A stretch of 64,000 nucleotides of DNA from Rallus limicola (taxonomy: Eukaryota; Chordata; Aves; Gruiformes; Rallidae): positions 186,001 to 250,000 of the forward strand of contig JAKCOZ010000218.1 of assembly GCA_022605955.1 (NCBI GenBank), given 5' to 3'. Numbering within the stretch: position 1 is the stretch's first letter; every line of letters starts with the position of its first letter. Below are positions 22,235-33,840 of this stretch, in pieces. The translations under genes and the position numbers were made by a program. Under the pieces are notes generated by a model. It was not told the DNA's origin and ran no database searches. It saw nothing but the letters and a program-made list of their open reading frames with translations.

Positions 22235-25200
22235 TGACAGGGTCTGCTCGTGTGTCCTGTTAGGAGGTTTCAGACAAGCTATGCCTTTCAGGCCTAGCTT
22301 CTTTACTTTGGGAGTTATTGCTGGACGTTTAGCATGTTTTGAACTGCAGTCTGCTAGGGCCGAGAAAAGCACCGTAGGAGGTTCCAGGCATGTTCCCTCT
22401 TTCCAGGCAAAGGAAAAGGCTGAGAGCCAAAGCGACAGGGTCTGCTCGTGTGTCCTCTTAGGAGGTTTCAGACAAGCTATGCCTTTCAGGCCTAGCTTCT
22501 TTACTTTGGGAGTTATTGCTGGACGTTTAGCATGTTTTGAACTGCAGTCTGCTAGGGCCGAGAAAAGCACCGTAGGAGGTTCCAGGCATGTTCCCTCTTT
22601 CCAGGCAAAGGAAAAGGCTGAGAGCCAAAGCGACAGGGTCTGCTCGTGTGTCCTGTTAGGAGGTTTCAGACAAGCTATGCCTTTCAGGCCTCGCTTCTTT
22701 ACTTTGGGAGTTATTGCTGGACGTTTAGCATGTTTTGAACTGCAGTCTGCTAGGGCCGAGAAAAGCACCGTAGGAGGTTCCAGGCATGTTCCCTCTTTCC
22801 AGGCAAAGGAAAAGGCTGAGAGCCAAAGCGACAGGGTCTGCTCGTGTGTCCTGTTAGGAGGTTTCAGACAAGCTATGCCTTTCAGGCCTAGCTTCTTTAC
22901 TTTGGGAGTTATTGCTGGACGTTTAGCATGTTTTGAACTGCAATCTGCTAGGGCCGAGAAAAGCACCGTAGGAGGTTCCAGGCATGTTCCCTCTTTCCAG
23001 GCAAAGGAAAAGGCTGAGAGCCAAAGCGACAGGTTCTGCTCGTGTGTCCTGTTAGGAGGTTTCAGACAAGCTATGCCTTTCAGGCCTAGCTTCTTTACTT
23101 TGGGAGTTATTGCTGGACGTTTAGCATGTTTTGAACTGCAGTCTGCTAGGGCCGAGAAAAGCACCGTAGGAGGTTCCAGGCATGTTCCCTCTTTCCAGGC
23201 AAAGGAAAAGGCTGAGAGCCAAAGCGACAGGGTCTGCTCGTGTGTCCTGTTAGGAGTTTTCAGACAAGCTATGCCTTTCAGGCCTAGCTTCTTTACTTTG
23301 GGAGTTATTGCTGGACGTTTAGCATCTTTTGAACTGCAGTCTGCTAGGGCCGAGAAAAGCACCGTAGGAGGTTCCAGGGATGTTCCCTCTTTCCAGGCAA
23401 AGGAAAAGGCTGAGAGCCAAAGCGACAGGGTCTGCTCGTGTGTCCTGTTAGGAGGTTTCAGACAAGCTATGCCTTTCAGGCCTCGCTTCTTTACTTTGGG
23501 AGTTATTGCTGGACGTTTAGCATGTTTTGAACTGCAGTCTGCTAGGGCCGAGAAAAGCACCGTAGGAGGTTCCAGGCATGTTCCCTCTTTCCAGGCAAAG
23601 GAAAAGGCTGAGAGCCAAAGTGACAGGGTCTGCTGGTGTGTCCTGTTAGTAGGTTTCAGACAAGCTATGCCTTTCAGGCCTAGCTTCTTTACTTTGGGAG
23701 TTATTGCTGGACGTTTAGCATGTTTTGAACTGCAGTCTGCTAGGGCCGAGAAAAGCACCGTAGGAGGTTCCAGGCATGTTCCCTCTTTCCAGGCAAAGGA
23801 AAAGGCTGAGAGCCAAAGTGACAGGGTCTGCTCGTGTGTCCTGTTAGGAGGTTTCAGACAAGCTATGCCTTTCAGGCCTAGCTTCTTTACTTTGGGAGTT
23901 ATTGCTGGACGTTTAGCATGTTTTGAACTGCAGTCTGCTAGGGCCGAGAAAAGCACCGTAGGAGGTTCCAGGCATGTTCCCTCTTTCCAGGCAAAGGAAA
24001 AGGCTGAGAGCCAAAGTGATAGGGTCTGCTCGTGTGTCCTGTTAGGAGGTTTCAGACAAGCTATGCCTTTCAGGCCTAGCTTCTTTACTTTGGGAGTTAT
24101 TGCTGGACGTTTAGCATGTTTTGAACTGCAGTCTGCTAGGGCCGAGAAAAGCACCGTAGGAGGTTCCAGGCATGTTCCCTCTTTCCAGGCAAAGGAAAAG
24201 GCTGAGAGCCAAAGTGACAGGGTCTGCTCGTGTGTCCTGTTAGGAGGTTTCAGACAAGCTATGCCTTTCAGGCCTAGCTTCTTTACTTTGGGAGTTATTG
24301 CTGGACGTTTAGCATGTTTTGAACTGCAGTCTGCTAGGGCCGAGAAAAGCACCGTAGGAGGTTCCAGGCATGTTCCCTCTTTCCAGGCAAAGGAAAAGGC
24401 TGAGAGCCAAAGCGACAGGGTCTGCTCGTGTGTCCTGTTAGGAGGTTTCAGACAAGCTATGCCTTTCAGGCCTAGCTTCTTTACTTTGGGAGTTATTGCT
24501 GGACGTTTAGCATGTTTTGAACTGCAGTCTGCTAGGGCCGAGAAAAGCACCGTAGGAGGTTCCAGGCATGTTCCCTCTTTCCAGGCAAAGGAAAAGGCTG
24601 AGAGCCAAAGTGACAGGGTCTGCTCGTGTGTCCTGTTAGGAGGTTTCAGACAAGCTATGCCTTTCAGGCCTAGCTTCTTTACTTTGGGAGTTATTGCTGG
24701 ACGTTTAGCATGTTTTGAACTGCAGTCTGCTAGGGCCGAGAAAAGCACCGTAGGAGGTTCCAGGCATGTTCCCTCTTTCCAGGCAAAGGAAAAGGCTGAG
24801 AGCCAAAGCGACAGGGTCTGCTCGTGTGTCCTGTTAGGAGGTTTCAGACAAGCTATGCCTTTCAGGCCTAGCTTCTTTACTTTGGGAGTTATTGCTGGAC
24901 GTTTAGCATGTTTTGAACTGCAGTCTGCCATGGCTGAGAAAAGCACCGTAGGAGTTTCCCGGCATGTTCCCTCTTTCCAGGCAAAGGAAAAGGCTGAGAG
25001 CCAAAGTGACAGGGTCTGCTCGTGTGTCCTGTTAGGAGGTTTCAGACAAGCTATGCCTTTCAGGCCTAGCTTCTTTACTTTGGGAGTTATTGCTGGACGT
25101 TTAGCATGTTTTGAACTGCAGTCTGCTAGGGCCGAGAAAAGCACCGTAGGAGGTTCCAGGCATGTTCCCTCTTTCCAGGCAAAGGAAAAGGCTGAGAGCC

Positions 25201-28200
25201 AAAGTGACAGGGTCTGCTCGTGTGTCCTGTTAGGAGGTTTCAGACAAGCTATGCCTTTCAGGCCTAGCTTCTTTACTTTGGGAGTTATTGCTGGACGTTT
25301 AGCATGTTTTGAACTGCAGTCTGCTAGGGCCGAGAAAAGCACCGTAGGAGGTTCCAGGCATGTTCCCTCTTTCCAGGCAAAGGAAAAGGCTGAGAGCCAA
25401 AGTGACAGGGTCTGCTCGTGTGTCCTGTTAGGAGGTTTCAGACAAGCTATGCCTTTCAGGCCTAGCTTCTTTACTTTGGGAGTTATTGCTGGACGTTTAG
25501 CATGTTTTGAACTGCAGTCTGCTAGGGCCGAGAAAAGCACCGTAGGAGGTTCCAGGCATGTTCCCTCTTTCCAGGCAAAGGAAAAGGCTGAGAGCCAAAG
25601 TGACAGGGTCTGCTCGTGTGTCCTGTTAGGAGGTTTCAGACAAGCTATGCCTTTCAGGCCTAGCTTCTTTACTTTGGGAGTTATTGCTGGACGTTTAGCA
25701 TGTTTTGAACTGCAGTCTGCTAGGGCCGAGAAAAGCACCGTAGGAGGTTCCAGGCATGTTCCCTCTTTCCAGGCAAAGGAAAAGGCTGAGAGCCAAAGTG
25801 ACAGGGTCTGCTCGTGTGTCCTGTTAGGAGGTTTCAGACAAGCTATGCCTTTCAGGCCTAGCTTCTTTACTTTGGGAGTTATTGCTGGACGTTTAGCATG
25901 TTTTGAACTGCAGTCTGCTAGGGCCGAGAAAAGCACCGTAGGAGGTTCCAGGCATGTTCCCTCTTTCCAGGCAAAGGAAAAGGCTGAGAGCCAAAGCGAC
26001 AGGGTCTGCTCGTGTGTCCTGTTAGGAGGTTTCAGACAAGCTATGCCTTTCAGGCCTAGCTTCTTTACTTTGGGAGTTATTGCTGGACGTTTAGCATGTT
26101 TTGAACTGCAGTCTGCTAGGGCCGAGAAAAGCACCGTAGGAGGTTCCAGGCATGTTCCCTCTTTCCAGGCAAAGGAAAAGGCTGAGAGCCAAAGCGACAG
26201 GGTCTGCTCGTGTGTCCTGTTAGGAGGTTTCAGACAAGCTATGCCTTTCAGGCCTAGCTTCTTTACTTTGGGAGTTATTGCTGGACGTTTAGCATGTTTT
26301 GAACTGCAGTCTGCTAGGGCCGAGAAAAGCACCGTAGGAGGTTCCAGGCATGTTCCCTCTTTCCAGGCAAAGGAAAAGGCTGAGAGCCAAAGCGACAGGG
26401 TCTGCTCGTGTGTCCTGTTAGGAGGTTTCAGACAAGCTATGCCTTTCAGGCCTAGCTTCTTTACTTTGGGAGTTATTGCTGGACGTTTAGCATGTTTTGA
26501 ACTGCAGTCTGCTAGGGCCGAGAAAAGCACCGTAGGAGGTTCCAGGCATGTTCCCTCTTTCCAGGCAAAGGAAAAGGCTGAGAGCCAAAGCGACAGGGTC
26601 TGCTCGTGTGTCCTGTTAGGAGGTTTCAGACAAGCTATGCCTTTCAGGCCTAGCTTCTTTACTTTGGGAGTTATTGCTGGACGTTTAGCATGTTTTGAAC
26701 TGCAGTCTGCTAGGGCCGAGAAAAGCACCGTAGGAGGTTCCAGGCATGTTCCCTCTTTCCAGGCAAAGGAAAAGGCTGAGAGCCAAAGTGACAGGGTCTG
26801 CTCGTGTGTCCTGTTAGGAGGTTTCAGACAAGCTATGCCTTTCAGGCCTCGCTTCTTTACTTTGGGAGTTATTGCTGGACGTTTAGCATGTTTTGAACTG
26901 CAGTCTGCTAGGGCCGAGAAAAGCACCGTAGGAGGTTCCAGGCATGTTCCCTCTTTCCAGGCAAAGGAAAAGGCTGAGAGCCAAAGTGACAGGGTCTGCT
27001 CGTGTGTCCTGTTAGGAGGTTTCAGACAAGCTATGCCTTTCAGGCCTAGCTTCTTTACTTTGGGAGTTATTGCTGGACGTTTAGCATGTTTTGAACTGCA
27101 GTCTGCTAGGGCCGAGAAAAGCACCGTAGGAGGTTCCAGGCATGTTCCCTCTTTCCAGGCAAAGGAAAAGGCTGAGAGCCAAAGTGATAGGGTCTGCTCG
27201 TGTGTCCTGTTAGGAGGTTTCAGACAAGCTATGCCTTTCAGGCCTAGCTTCTTTACTTTGGGAGTTTTAGCTGGACGTTTAGCATGTTTTGAACTGCAGT
27301 CTGCTAGGGCCGAGAAAAGCACCGTAGGAGGTTCCAGGCATGTTCCCTCTTTCCAGGCAAAGGAAAAGGCTGAGAGCCAAAGCGACAGGGTCTGCTCGTG
27401 TGTCCTGTTAGGAGGTTTCAGACAAGCTATGCCTTTCAGGCCTAGCTTCTTTACTTTGGGAGTTATTGCTGGACGTTTAGCATGTTTTGAACTGCAGTCT
27501 GCTAGGGCCGAGAAAAGCACCGTAGGAGGTTCCAGGCATGTTCCCTCTTTCCAGGCAAAGGAAAAGGCTGAGAGCCAAAGTGACAGGGTCTGCTCGTGTG
27601 TCCTGTTAGGAGGTTTCAGACAAGCTATGCCTTTCAGGCCTAGCTTCTTTACTTTGGGAGTTATTGCTGGACGTTTAGCATGTTTTGAACTGCAGTCTGC
27701 TAGGGCCGAGAAAAGCACCGTAGGAGGTTCCAGGCATGTTCCCTCTTTCCAGGCAAAGGAAAAGGCTGAGAGCCAAAGCGACAGGGTCTGCTCGTGTGTC
27801 CTGTTAGGAGGTTTCAGACAAGCTATGCCTTTCAGGCCTAGCTTCTTTACTTTGGGAGTTATTGCTGGACGTTTAGCATGTTTTGAACTGCAGTCTGCTA
27901 GGGCCGAGAAAAGCACCGTAGGAGGTTCCAGGCATGTTCCCTCTTTCCAGGCAAAGGAAAAGGCTGAGAGCCAAAGCGACAGGGTCTGCTCGTGTGTCCT
28001 GTTAGGAGGTTTCAGACAAGCTATGCCTTTCAGGCCTAGCTTTTTTACTTTGGGAGTTATTGCTGGACGTTTAGCATGTTTTGAACTGCAGTCTGCTAGG
28101 GCCGAGAAAAGCACCGTAGGAGGTTCCAGGCATGTTCCCTCTTTCCAGGCAAAGGAAAAGGCTGAGAGCCAAAGTGACAGGGTCTGCTCGTGTGTCCTGT

Positions 28201-28409
28201 TAGGAGGTTTCAGACAAGCTATGCCTTTCAGGCCTAGCTTCTTTACTTTGGGAGTTATTGCTGGACGTTTAGCATGTTTTGAACTGCAGTCTGCTAGGGC
28301 CGAGAAAAGCACCGTAGGAGGTTCCAGGCATGTTCCCTCTTTCCAGGCAAAGGAAAAGGCTGAGAGCCAAAGTGACAGGGTCTGCTCGTGTGTCCTGTTA
28401 GGAGGTTTC

Positions 28410-31400
28410 AGACAAGCTATGCCTTTCAGGCCTAGCTTCTTTACTTTGGGAGTTATTGCTGGACGTTTAGCATGTTTTGAACTGCAGTCTGCTAGGGCCG
28501 AGAAAAGCACCGTAGGAGGTTCCAGGCATGTTCCCTCTTTCCAGGCAAAGGAAAAGGCTGAGAGCCAAAGCGACAGGGTCTGCTCGTGTGTCCTGTTAGG
28601 AGGTTTCAGACAAGCTATGCCTTTCAGGCCTAGCTTCTTTACTTTGGGAGTTATTGCTGGACGTTTAGCATGTTTTGAACTGCAGTCTGCTAGGGCCGAG
28701 AAAAGCACCGTAGGAGGTTCCAGGCATGTTCCCTCTTTCCAGGCAAAGGAAAAGGCTGAGAGCCAAAGTGATAGGGTCTGCTCGTGTGTCCTGTTAGGAG
28801 GTTTCAGACAAGCTATGCCTTTCAGGCCTAGCTTCTTTACTTTGGGAGTTTTAGCTGGACGTTTAGCATGTTTTGAACTGCAGTCTGCTAGGGCCGAGAA
28901 AAGCACCGTAGGAGGTTCCAGGCATGTTCCCTCTTTCCAGGCAAAGGAAAAGGCTGAGAGCCAAAGCGACAGGGTCTGCTCGTGTGTCCTGTTAGGAGGT
29001 TTCAGACAAGCTATGCCTTTCAGGCCTAGCTTCTTTACTTTGGGAGTTATTGCTGGACGTTTAGCATGTTTTGAACTGCAGTCTGCTAGGGCCGAGAAAA
29101 GCACCGTAGGAGGTTCCAGGCATGTTCCCTCTTTCCAGGCAAACGAAAAGGCTGAGAGCCAAAGTGACAGGGTCTGCTCGTGTGTCCTGTTAGGAGGTTT
29201 CAGACAAGCTATGCCTTTCAGGCCTAGCTTCTTTACTTTGGGAGTTATTGCTGGACGTTTAGCATGTTTTGAACTGCAGTCTGCTAGGGCCGAGAAAAGC
29301 ACCGTAGGAGGTTCCAGGCATGTTCCCTCTTTCCAGGCAAAGGAAAAGGCTGAGAGCCAAAGCGACAGGGTCTGCTCGTGTGTCCTGTTAGGAGGTTTCA
29401 GACAAGCTATGCCTTTCAGGCCTAGCTTTTTTACTTTGGGAGTTATTGCTGGACGTTTAGCATGTTTTGAACTGCAGTCTGCTAGGGCCGAGAAAAGCAC
29501 CGTAGGAGGTTCCAGGCATGTTCCCTCTTTCCAGGCAAAGGAAAAGGCTGAGAGCCAAAGTGACAGGGTCTGCTCGTGTGTCCTGTTAGGGGGTTTCAGA
29601 CAAGCTATGCCTTTCAGGCCTAGCTTCTTTACTTTGGGAGTTATTGCTGGACGTTTAGCATGTTTTGAACTGCAGTCTGCTAGGGCCGAGAAAAGCACCG
29701 TAGGAGGTTCCAGGCATGTTCCCTCTTTCCAGGCAAAGGAAAAGGCTGAGAGCCAAAGTGATAGGGTCTGCTCGTGTGTCCTGTTAGGAGGTTTCAGACA
29801 AGCTATGCCTTTCAGGCCTAGCTTCTTTACTTTGGGAGTTATTGCTGGACGTTTAGCATGTTTTGAACTGCAGTCTGCTAGGGCCGAGAAAAGCACCGTA
29901 GGAGGTTCCAGGCATGTTCCCTCTTTCCAGGCAAAGGAAAAGGCTGAGAGCCAAAGTGACAGGGTCTGCTCGTGTGTCCTGTTAGGAGGTTTCAGACAAG
30001 CTATGCCTTTCAGGCCTAGCTTCTTTACTTTGGGAGTTATTGCTGGACGTTTAGCATGTTTTGAACTGCAGTCTGCTAGGGCCGAGAAAAGCACCGTAGG
30101 AGGTTCCAGGCATGTTCCCTCTTTCCAGGCAAAGGAAAAGGCTGAGAGCCAAAGCGACAGGGTCTGCTCGTGTGTCCTCTTAGGAGGTTTCAGACAAGCT
30201 ATGCCTTTCAGGCCTAGCTTCTTTACTTTGGGAGTTATTGCTGGACGTTTAGCATGTTTTGAACTGCAGTCTGCTAGGGCCGAGAAAAGCACCGTAGGAG
30301 GTTCCAGGCATGTTCCCTCTTTCCAGGCAAAGGAAAAGGCTGAGAGCCAAAGTGACAGGGTCTGCTCGTGTGTCCTGTTAGGAGGTTTCAGACAAGCTAT
30401 GCCTTTCAGGCCTAGCTTCTTTACTTTGGGAGTTATTGCTGGACGTTTAGCATGTTTTGAACTGCAGTCTGCTAGGGCCGAGAAAAGCACCGTAGGAGGT
30501 TCCAGGCATGTTCCCTCTTTCCAGGCAAAGGAAAAGGCTGAGAGCCAAAGTGACAGGGTCTGCTCGTGTGTCCTGTTAGGAGGTTTCAGACAAGCTATGC
30601 CTTTCAGGCCTAGCTTCTTTACTTTGGGAGTTATTGCTGGACGTTTAGCATGTTTTGAACTGCAGTCTGCTAGGGCCGAGAAAAGCACCGTAGGAGGTTC
30701 CAGGCATGTTCCCTCTTTCCAGGCAAAGGAAAAGGCTGAGAGCCAAAGCGACAGGGTCTGCTCGTGTGTCCTGTTAGGAGGTTTCAGACAAGCTATGCCT
30801 TTCAGGCCTAGCTTCTTTACTTTGGGAGTTATTGCTGGACGTTTAGCATGTTTTGAACTGCAGTCTGCTAGGGCCGAGAAAAGCACCGTAGGAGGTTCCA
30901 GGCATGTTCCCTCTTTCCAGGCAAAGGAAAAGGCTGAGAGCCAAATCGACAGGGTCTGCTCGTGTGTCCTGTTAGGAGGTTTGAGACAAGCTATGCCTTT
31001 CAGGCCTAGCTTCTTTACTTTGGGAGTTATTGCTGGACGTTTAGCATGTTTTGAACTGCAGTCTGCTAGGGCCGAGAAAAGCACCGTAGGAGGTTCCAGG
31101 CATGTTCCCTCTTTCCAGGCAAAGGAAAAGGCTGAGAGCCAAAGCGACAGGGTCTGCTCGTGTGTCCTGTTAGGAGGTTTCAGACAAGCTATGCCTTTCA
31201 GGCCTAGCTTCTTTACTTTGGGAGTTATTGCTGGACGTTTAGCATGTTTTGAACTGCAGTCTGCTAGGGCCGAGAAAAGCACCGTAGGAGGTTCCAGGCA
31301 TGTTCCCTCTTTCCAGGCAAAGGAAAAGGCTGAGAGCCAAAGTGATAGGGTCTGCTCGTGTGTCCTGTTAGGAGGTTTCAGACAAGCTATGCCTTTCAGG

Positions 31401-33840
31401 CCTAGCTTCTTTACTTTGGGAGTTTTAGCTGGACGTTTAGCATGTTTTGAACTGCAGTCTGCTAGGGCCGAGAAAAGCACCGTAGGAGGTTCCAGGCATG
31501 TTCCCTCTTTCCAGGCAAAGGAAAAGGCTGAGAGCCAAAGCGACAGGGTCTGCTCGTGTGTCCTGTTAGGAGGTTTCAGACAAGCTATGCCTTTCAGGCC
31601 TAGCTTCTTTACTTTGGGAGTTATTGCTGGACGTTTAGCATGTTTTGAACTGCAGTCTGCTAGGGCCGAGAAAAGCACCGTAGGAGGTTCCAGGCATGTT
31701 CCCTCTTTCCAGGCAAACGAAAAGGCTGAGAGCCAAAGTGACAGGGTCTGCTCGTGTGTCCTGTTAGGAGGTTTCAGACAAGCTATGCCTTTCAGGCCTA
31801 GCTTCTTTACTTTGGGAGTTATTGCTGGACGTTTAGCATGTTTTGAACTGCAGTCTGCTAGGGCCGAGAAAAGCACCGTAGGAGGTTCCAGGCATGTTCC
31901 CTCTTTCCAGGCAAAGGAAAAGGCTGAGAGCCAAAGCGACAGGGTCTGCTCGTGTGTCCTGTTAGGAGGTTTCAGACAAGCTATGCCTTTCAGGCCTAGC
32001 TTTTTTACTTTGGGAGTTATTGCTGGACGTTTAGCATGTTTTGAACTGCAGTCTGCTAGGGCCGAGAAAAGCACCGTAGGAGGTTCCAGGCATGTTCCCT
32101 CTTTCCAGGCAAAGGAAAAGGCTGAGAGCCAAAGTGACAGGGTCTGCTCGTGTGTCCTGTTAGGGGGTTTCAGACAAGCTATGCCTTTCAGGCCTAGCTT
32201 CTTTACTTTGGGAGTTATTGCTGGACGTTTAGCATGTTTTGAACTGCAGTCTGCTAGGGCCGAGAAAAGCACCGTAGGAGGTTCCAGGCATGTTCCCTCT
32301 TTCCAGGCAAAGGAAAAGGCTGAGAGCCAAAGTGATAGGGTCTGCTCGTGTGTCCTGTTAGGAGGTTTCAGACAAGCTATGCCTTTCAGGCCTAGCTTCT
32401 TTACTTTGGGAGTTATTGCTGGACGTTTAGCATGTTTTGAACTGCAGTCTGCTAGGGCCGAGAAAAGCACCGTAGGAGGTTCCAGGCATGTTCCCTCTTT
32501 CCAGGCAAAGGAAAAGGCTGAGAGCCAAAGTGACAGGGTCTGCTCGTGTGTCCTGTTAGGAGGTTTCAGACAAGCTATGCCTTTCAGGCCTAGCTTCTTT
32601 ACTTTGGGAGTTATTGCTGGACGTTTAGCATGTTTTGAACTGCAGTCTGCTAGGGCCGAGAAAAGCACCGTAGGAGGTTCCAGGCATGTTCCCTCTTTCC
32701 AGGCAAAGGAAAAGGCTGAGAGCCAAAGCGACAGGGTCTGCTCGTGTGTCCTCTTAGGAGGTTTCAGACAAGCTATGCCTTTCAGGCCTAGCTTCTTTAC
32801 TTTGGGAGTTATTGCTGGACGTTTAGCATGTTTTGAACTGCAGTCTGCTAGGGCCGAGAAAAGCACCGTAGGAGGTTCCAGGCATGTTCCCTCTTTCCAG
32901 GCAAAGGAAAAGGCTGAGAGCTAAAGTGACACGGTCTGCTCGTGTGTCCTGTTAGGAGGTTTCAGACAAGCTATGCCTTTCAGGCCTAGCTTCTTTACTT
33001 TGGGAGTTATTGCTGGACGTTTAGCATGTTTTGAACTGCAGTCTGCTAGGGCCGAGAAAAGCACCGTAGGAGGTTCCAGGCATGTTCCCTCTTTCCAGGC
33101 AAAGGAAAAGGCTGAGAGCCAAAGTGACAGGGTCTGCTCGTGTGTCCTGTTAGGAGGTTTCAGACAAGCTATGCCTTTCAGGCCTAGCTTCTTTACTTTG
33201 GGAGTTATTGCTGGACGTTTAGCATGTTTTGAACTGCAGTCTGCTAGGGCCGAGAAAAGCACCGTAGGAGGTTCCAGGCATGTTCCCTCTTTCCAGGCAA
33301 AGGAAAAGGCTGAGAGCCAAAGCGACAGGGTCTGCTCGTGTGTCCTGTTAGGAGGTTTCAGACAAGCTATGCCTTTCAGGCCTAGCTTCTTTACTTTGGG
33401 AGTTATTGCTGGACGTTTAGCATGTTTTGAACTGCAGTCTGCTAGGGCCGAGAAAAGCACCGTAGGAGGTTCCAGGCATGTTCCCTCTTTCCAGGCAAAG
33501 GAAAAGGCTGAGAGCCAAATCGACAGGGTCTGCTCGTGTGTCCTGTTAGGAGGTTTGAGACAAGCTATGCCTTTCAGGCCTAGCTTCTTTACTTTGGGAG
33601 TTATTGCTGGACGTTTAGCATGTTTTGAACTGCAGTCTGCTAGGGCCGAGAAAAGCACCGTAGGAGGTTCCAGGCATGTTCCCTCTTTCCAGGCAAAGGA
33701 AAAGGCTGAGAGCCAAAGCGACAGGGTCTGCTCGTGTGTCCTGTTAGGAGGTTTCAGACAAGCTATGCCTTTCAGGCCTAGCTTCTTTACTTTGGGAGTT
33801 ATTGCTGGACGTTTAGCATGTTTTGAACTGCAGTCTGCTA
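28410..33840 (+). repeat. Tandem duplication of a 13-monomer block, period 2,574 bp
   Basis: Variants pair at exactly 2,574 bp: m37 T plus m39 A at 28849 and 31423, m132 C at 29144 and 31718, m21 T at 29429 and 32003, m183 G at 29591 and 32165, m177 C at 30179 and 32753, m152 T at 30946 and 33520, and m189 G near 30,983 and 33,557. The m153/m156 state agrees for thirteen consecutive monomers. The left boundary is between 28,409 and 28,768. The right boundary of the first unit is between 30,984 and 31,266. Private changes in the second copy include a C-to-T at 32922 that gives TAA, and a G-to-C about ten bases later. Confidence 0.93.

Larger units (their letters stand above)
17483..24017 (+). 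repeat. Displaced duplicate: 17.5-19.2 kb copied at 22.2-24.0 kb (offset 4,751 bp)
   Basis: The series m177 C (17706), m69 A (18192), m56 C (18575), the G at 18628 and m16 C (18733) recurs at 22457, 22943, 23326, 23379 and 23484. All pairs are 4,751 bp apart. That is 24 monomers minus the single base deleted near 19732, which lies between the copies. The m153 states agree for nine monomers. The match ends near 19,267 versus 24,018. The second copy has private changes at about 23,635 and 23,650. Confidence 0.85.

Noticed and set aside
27265..28849. Possible 8-monomer (1,584 bp) repeat from the GTTTTAG variant at 27265 and 28849
   Set aside because: The upstream agtgat state pairs, but the m21 T variant at 28043 has no partner and most other monomers are plain consensus, so the evidence is too thin.
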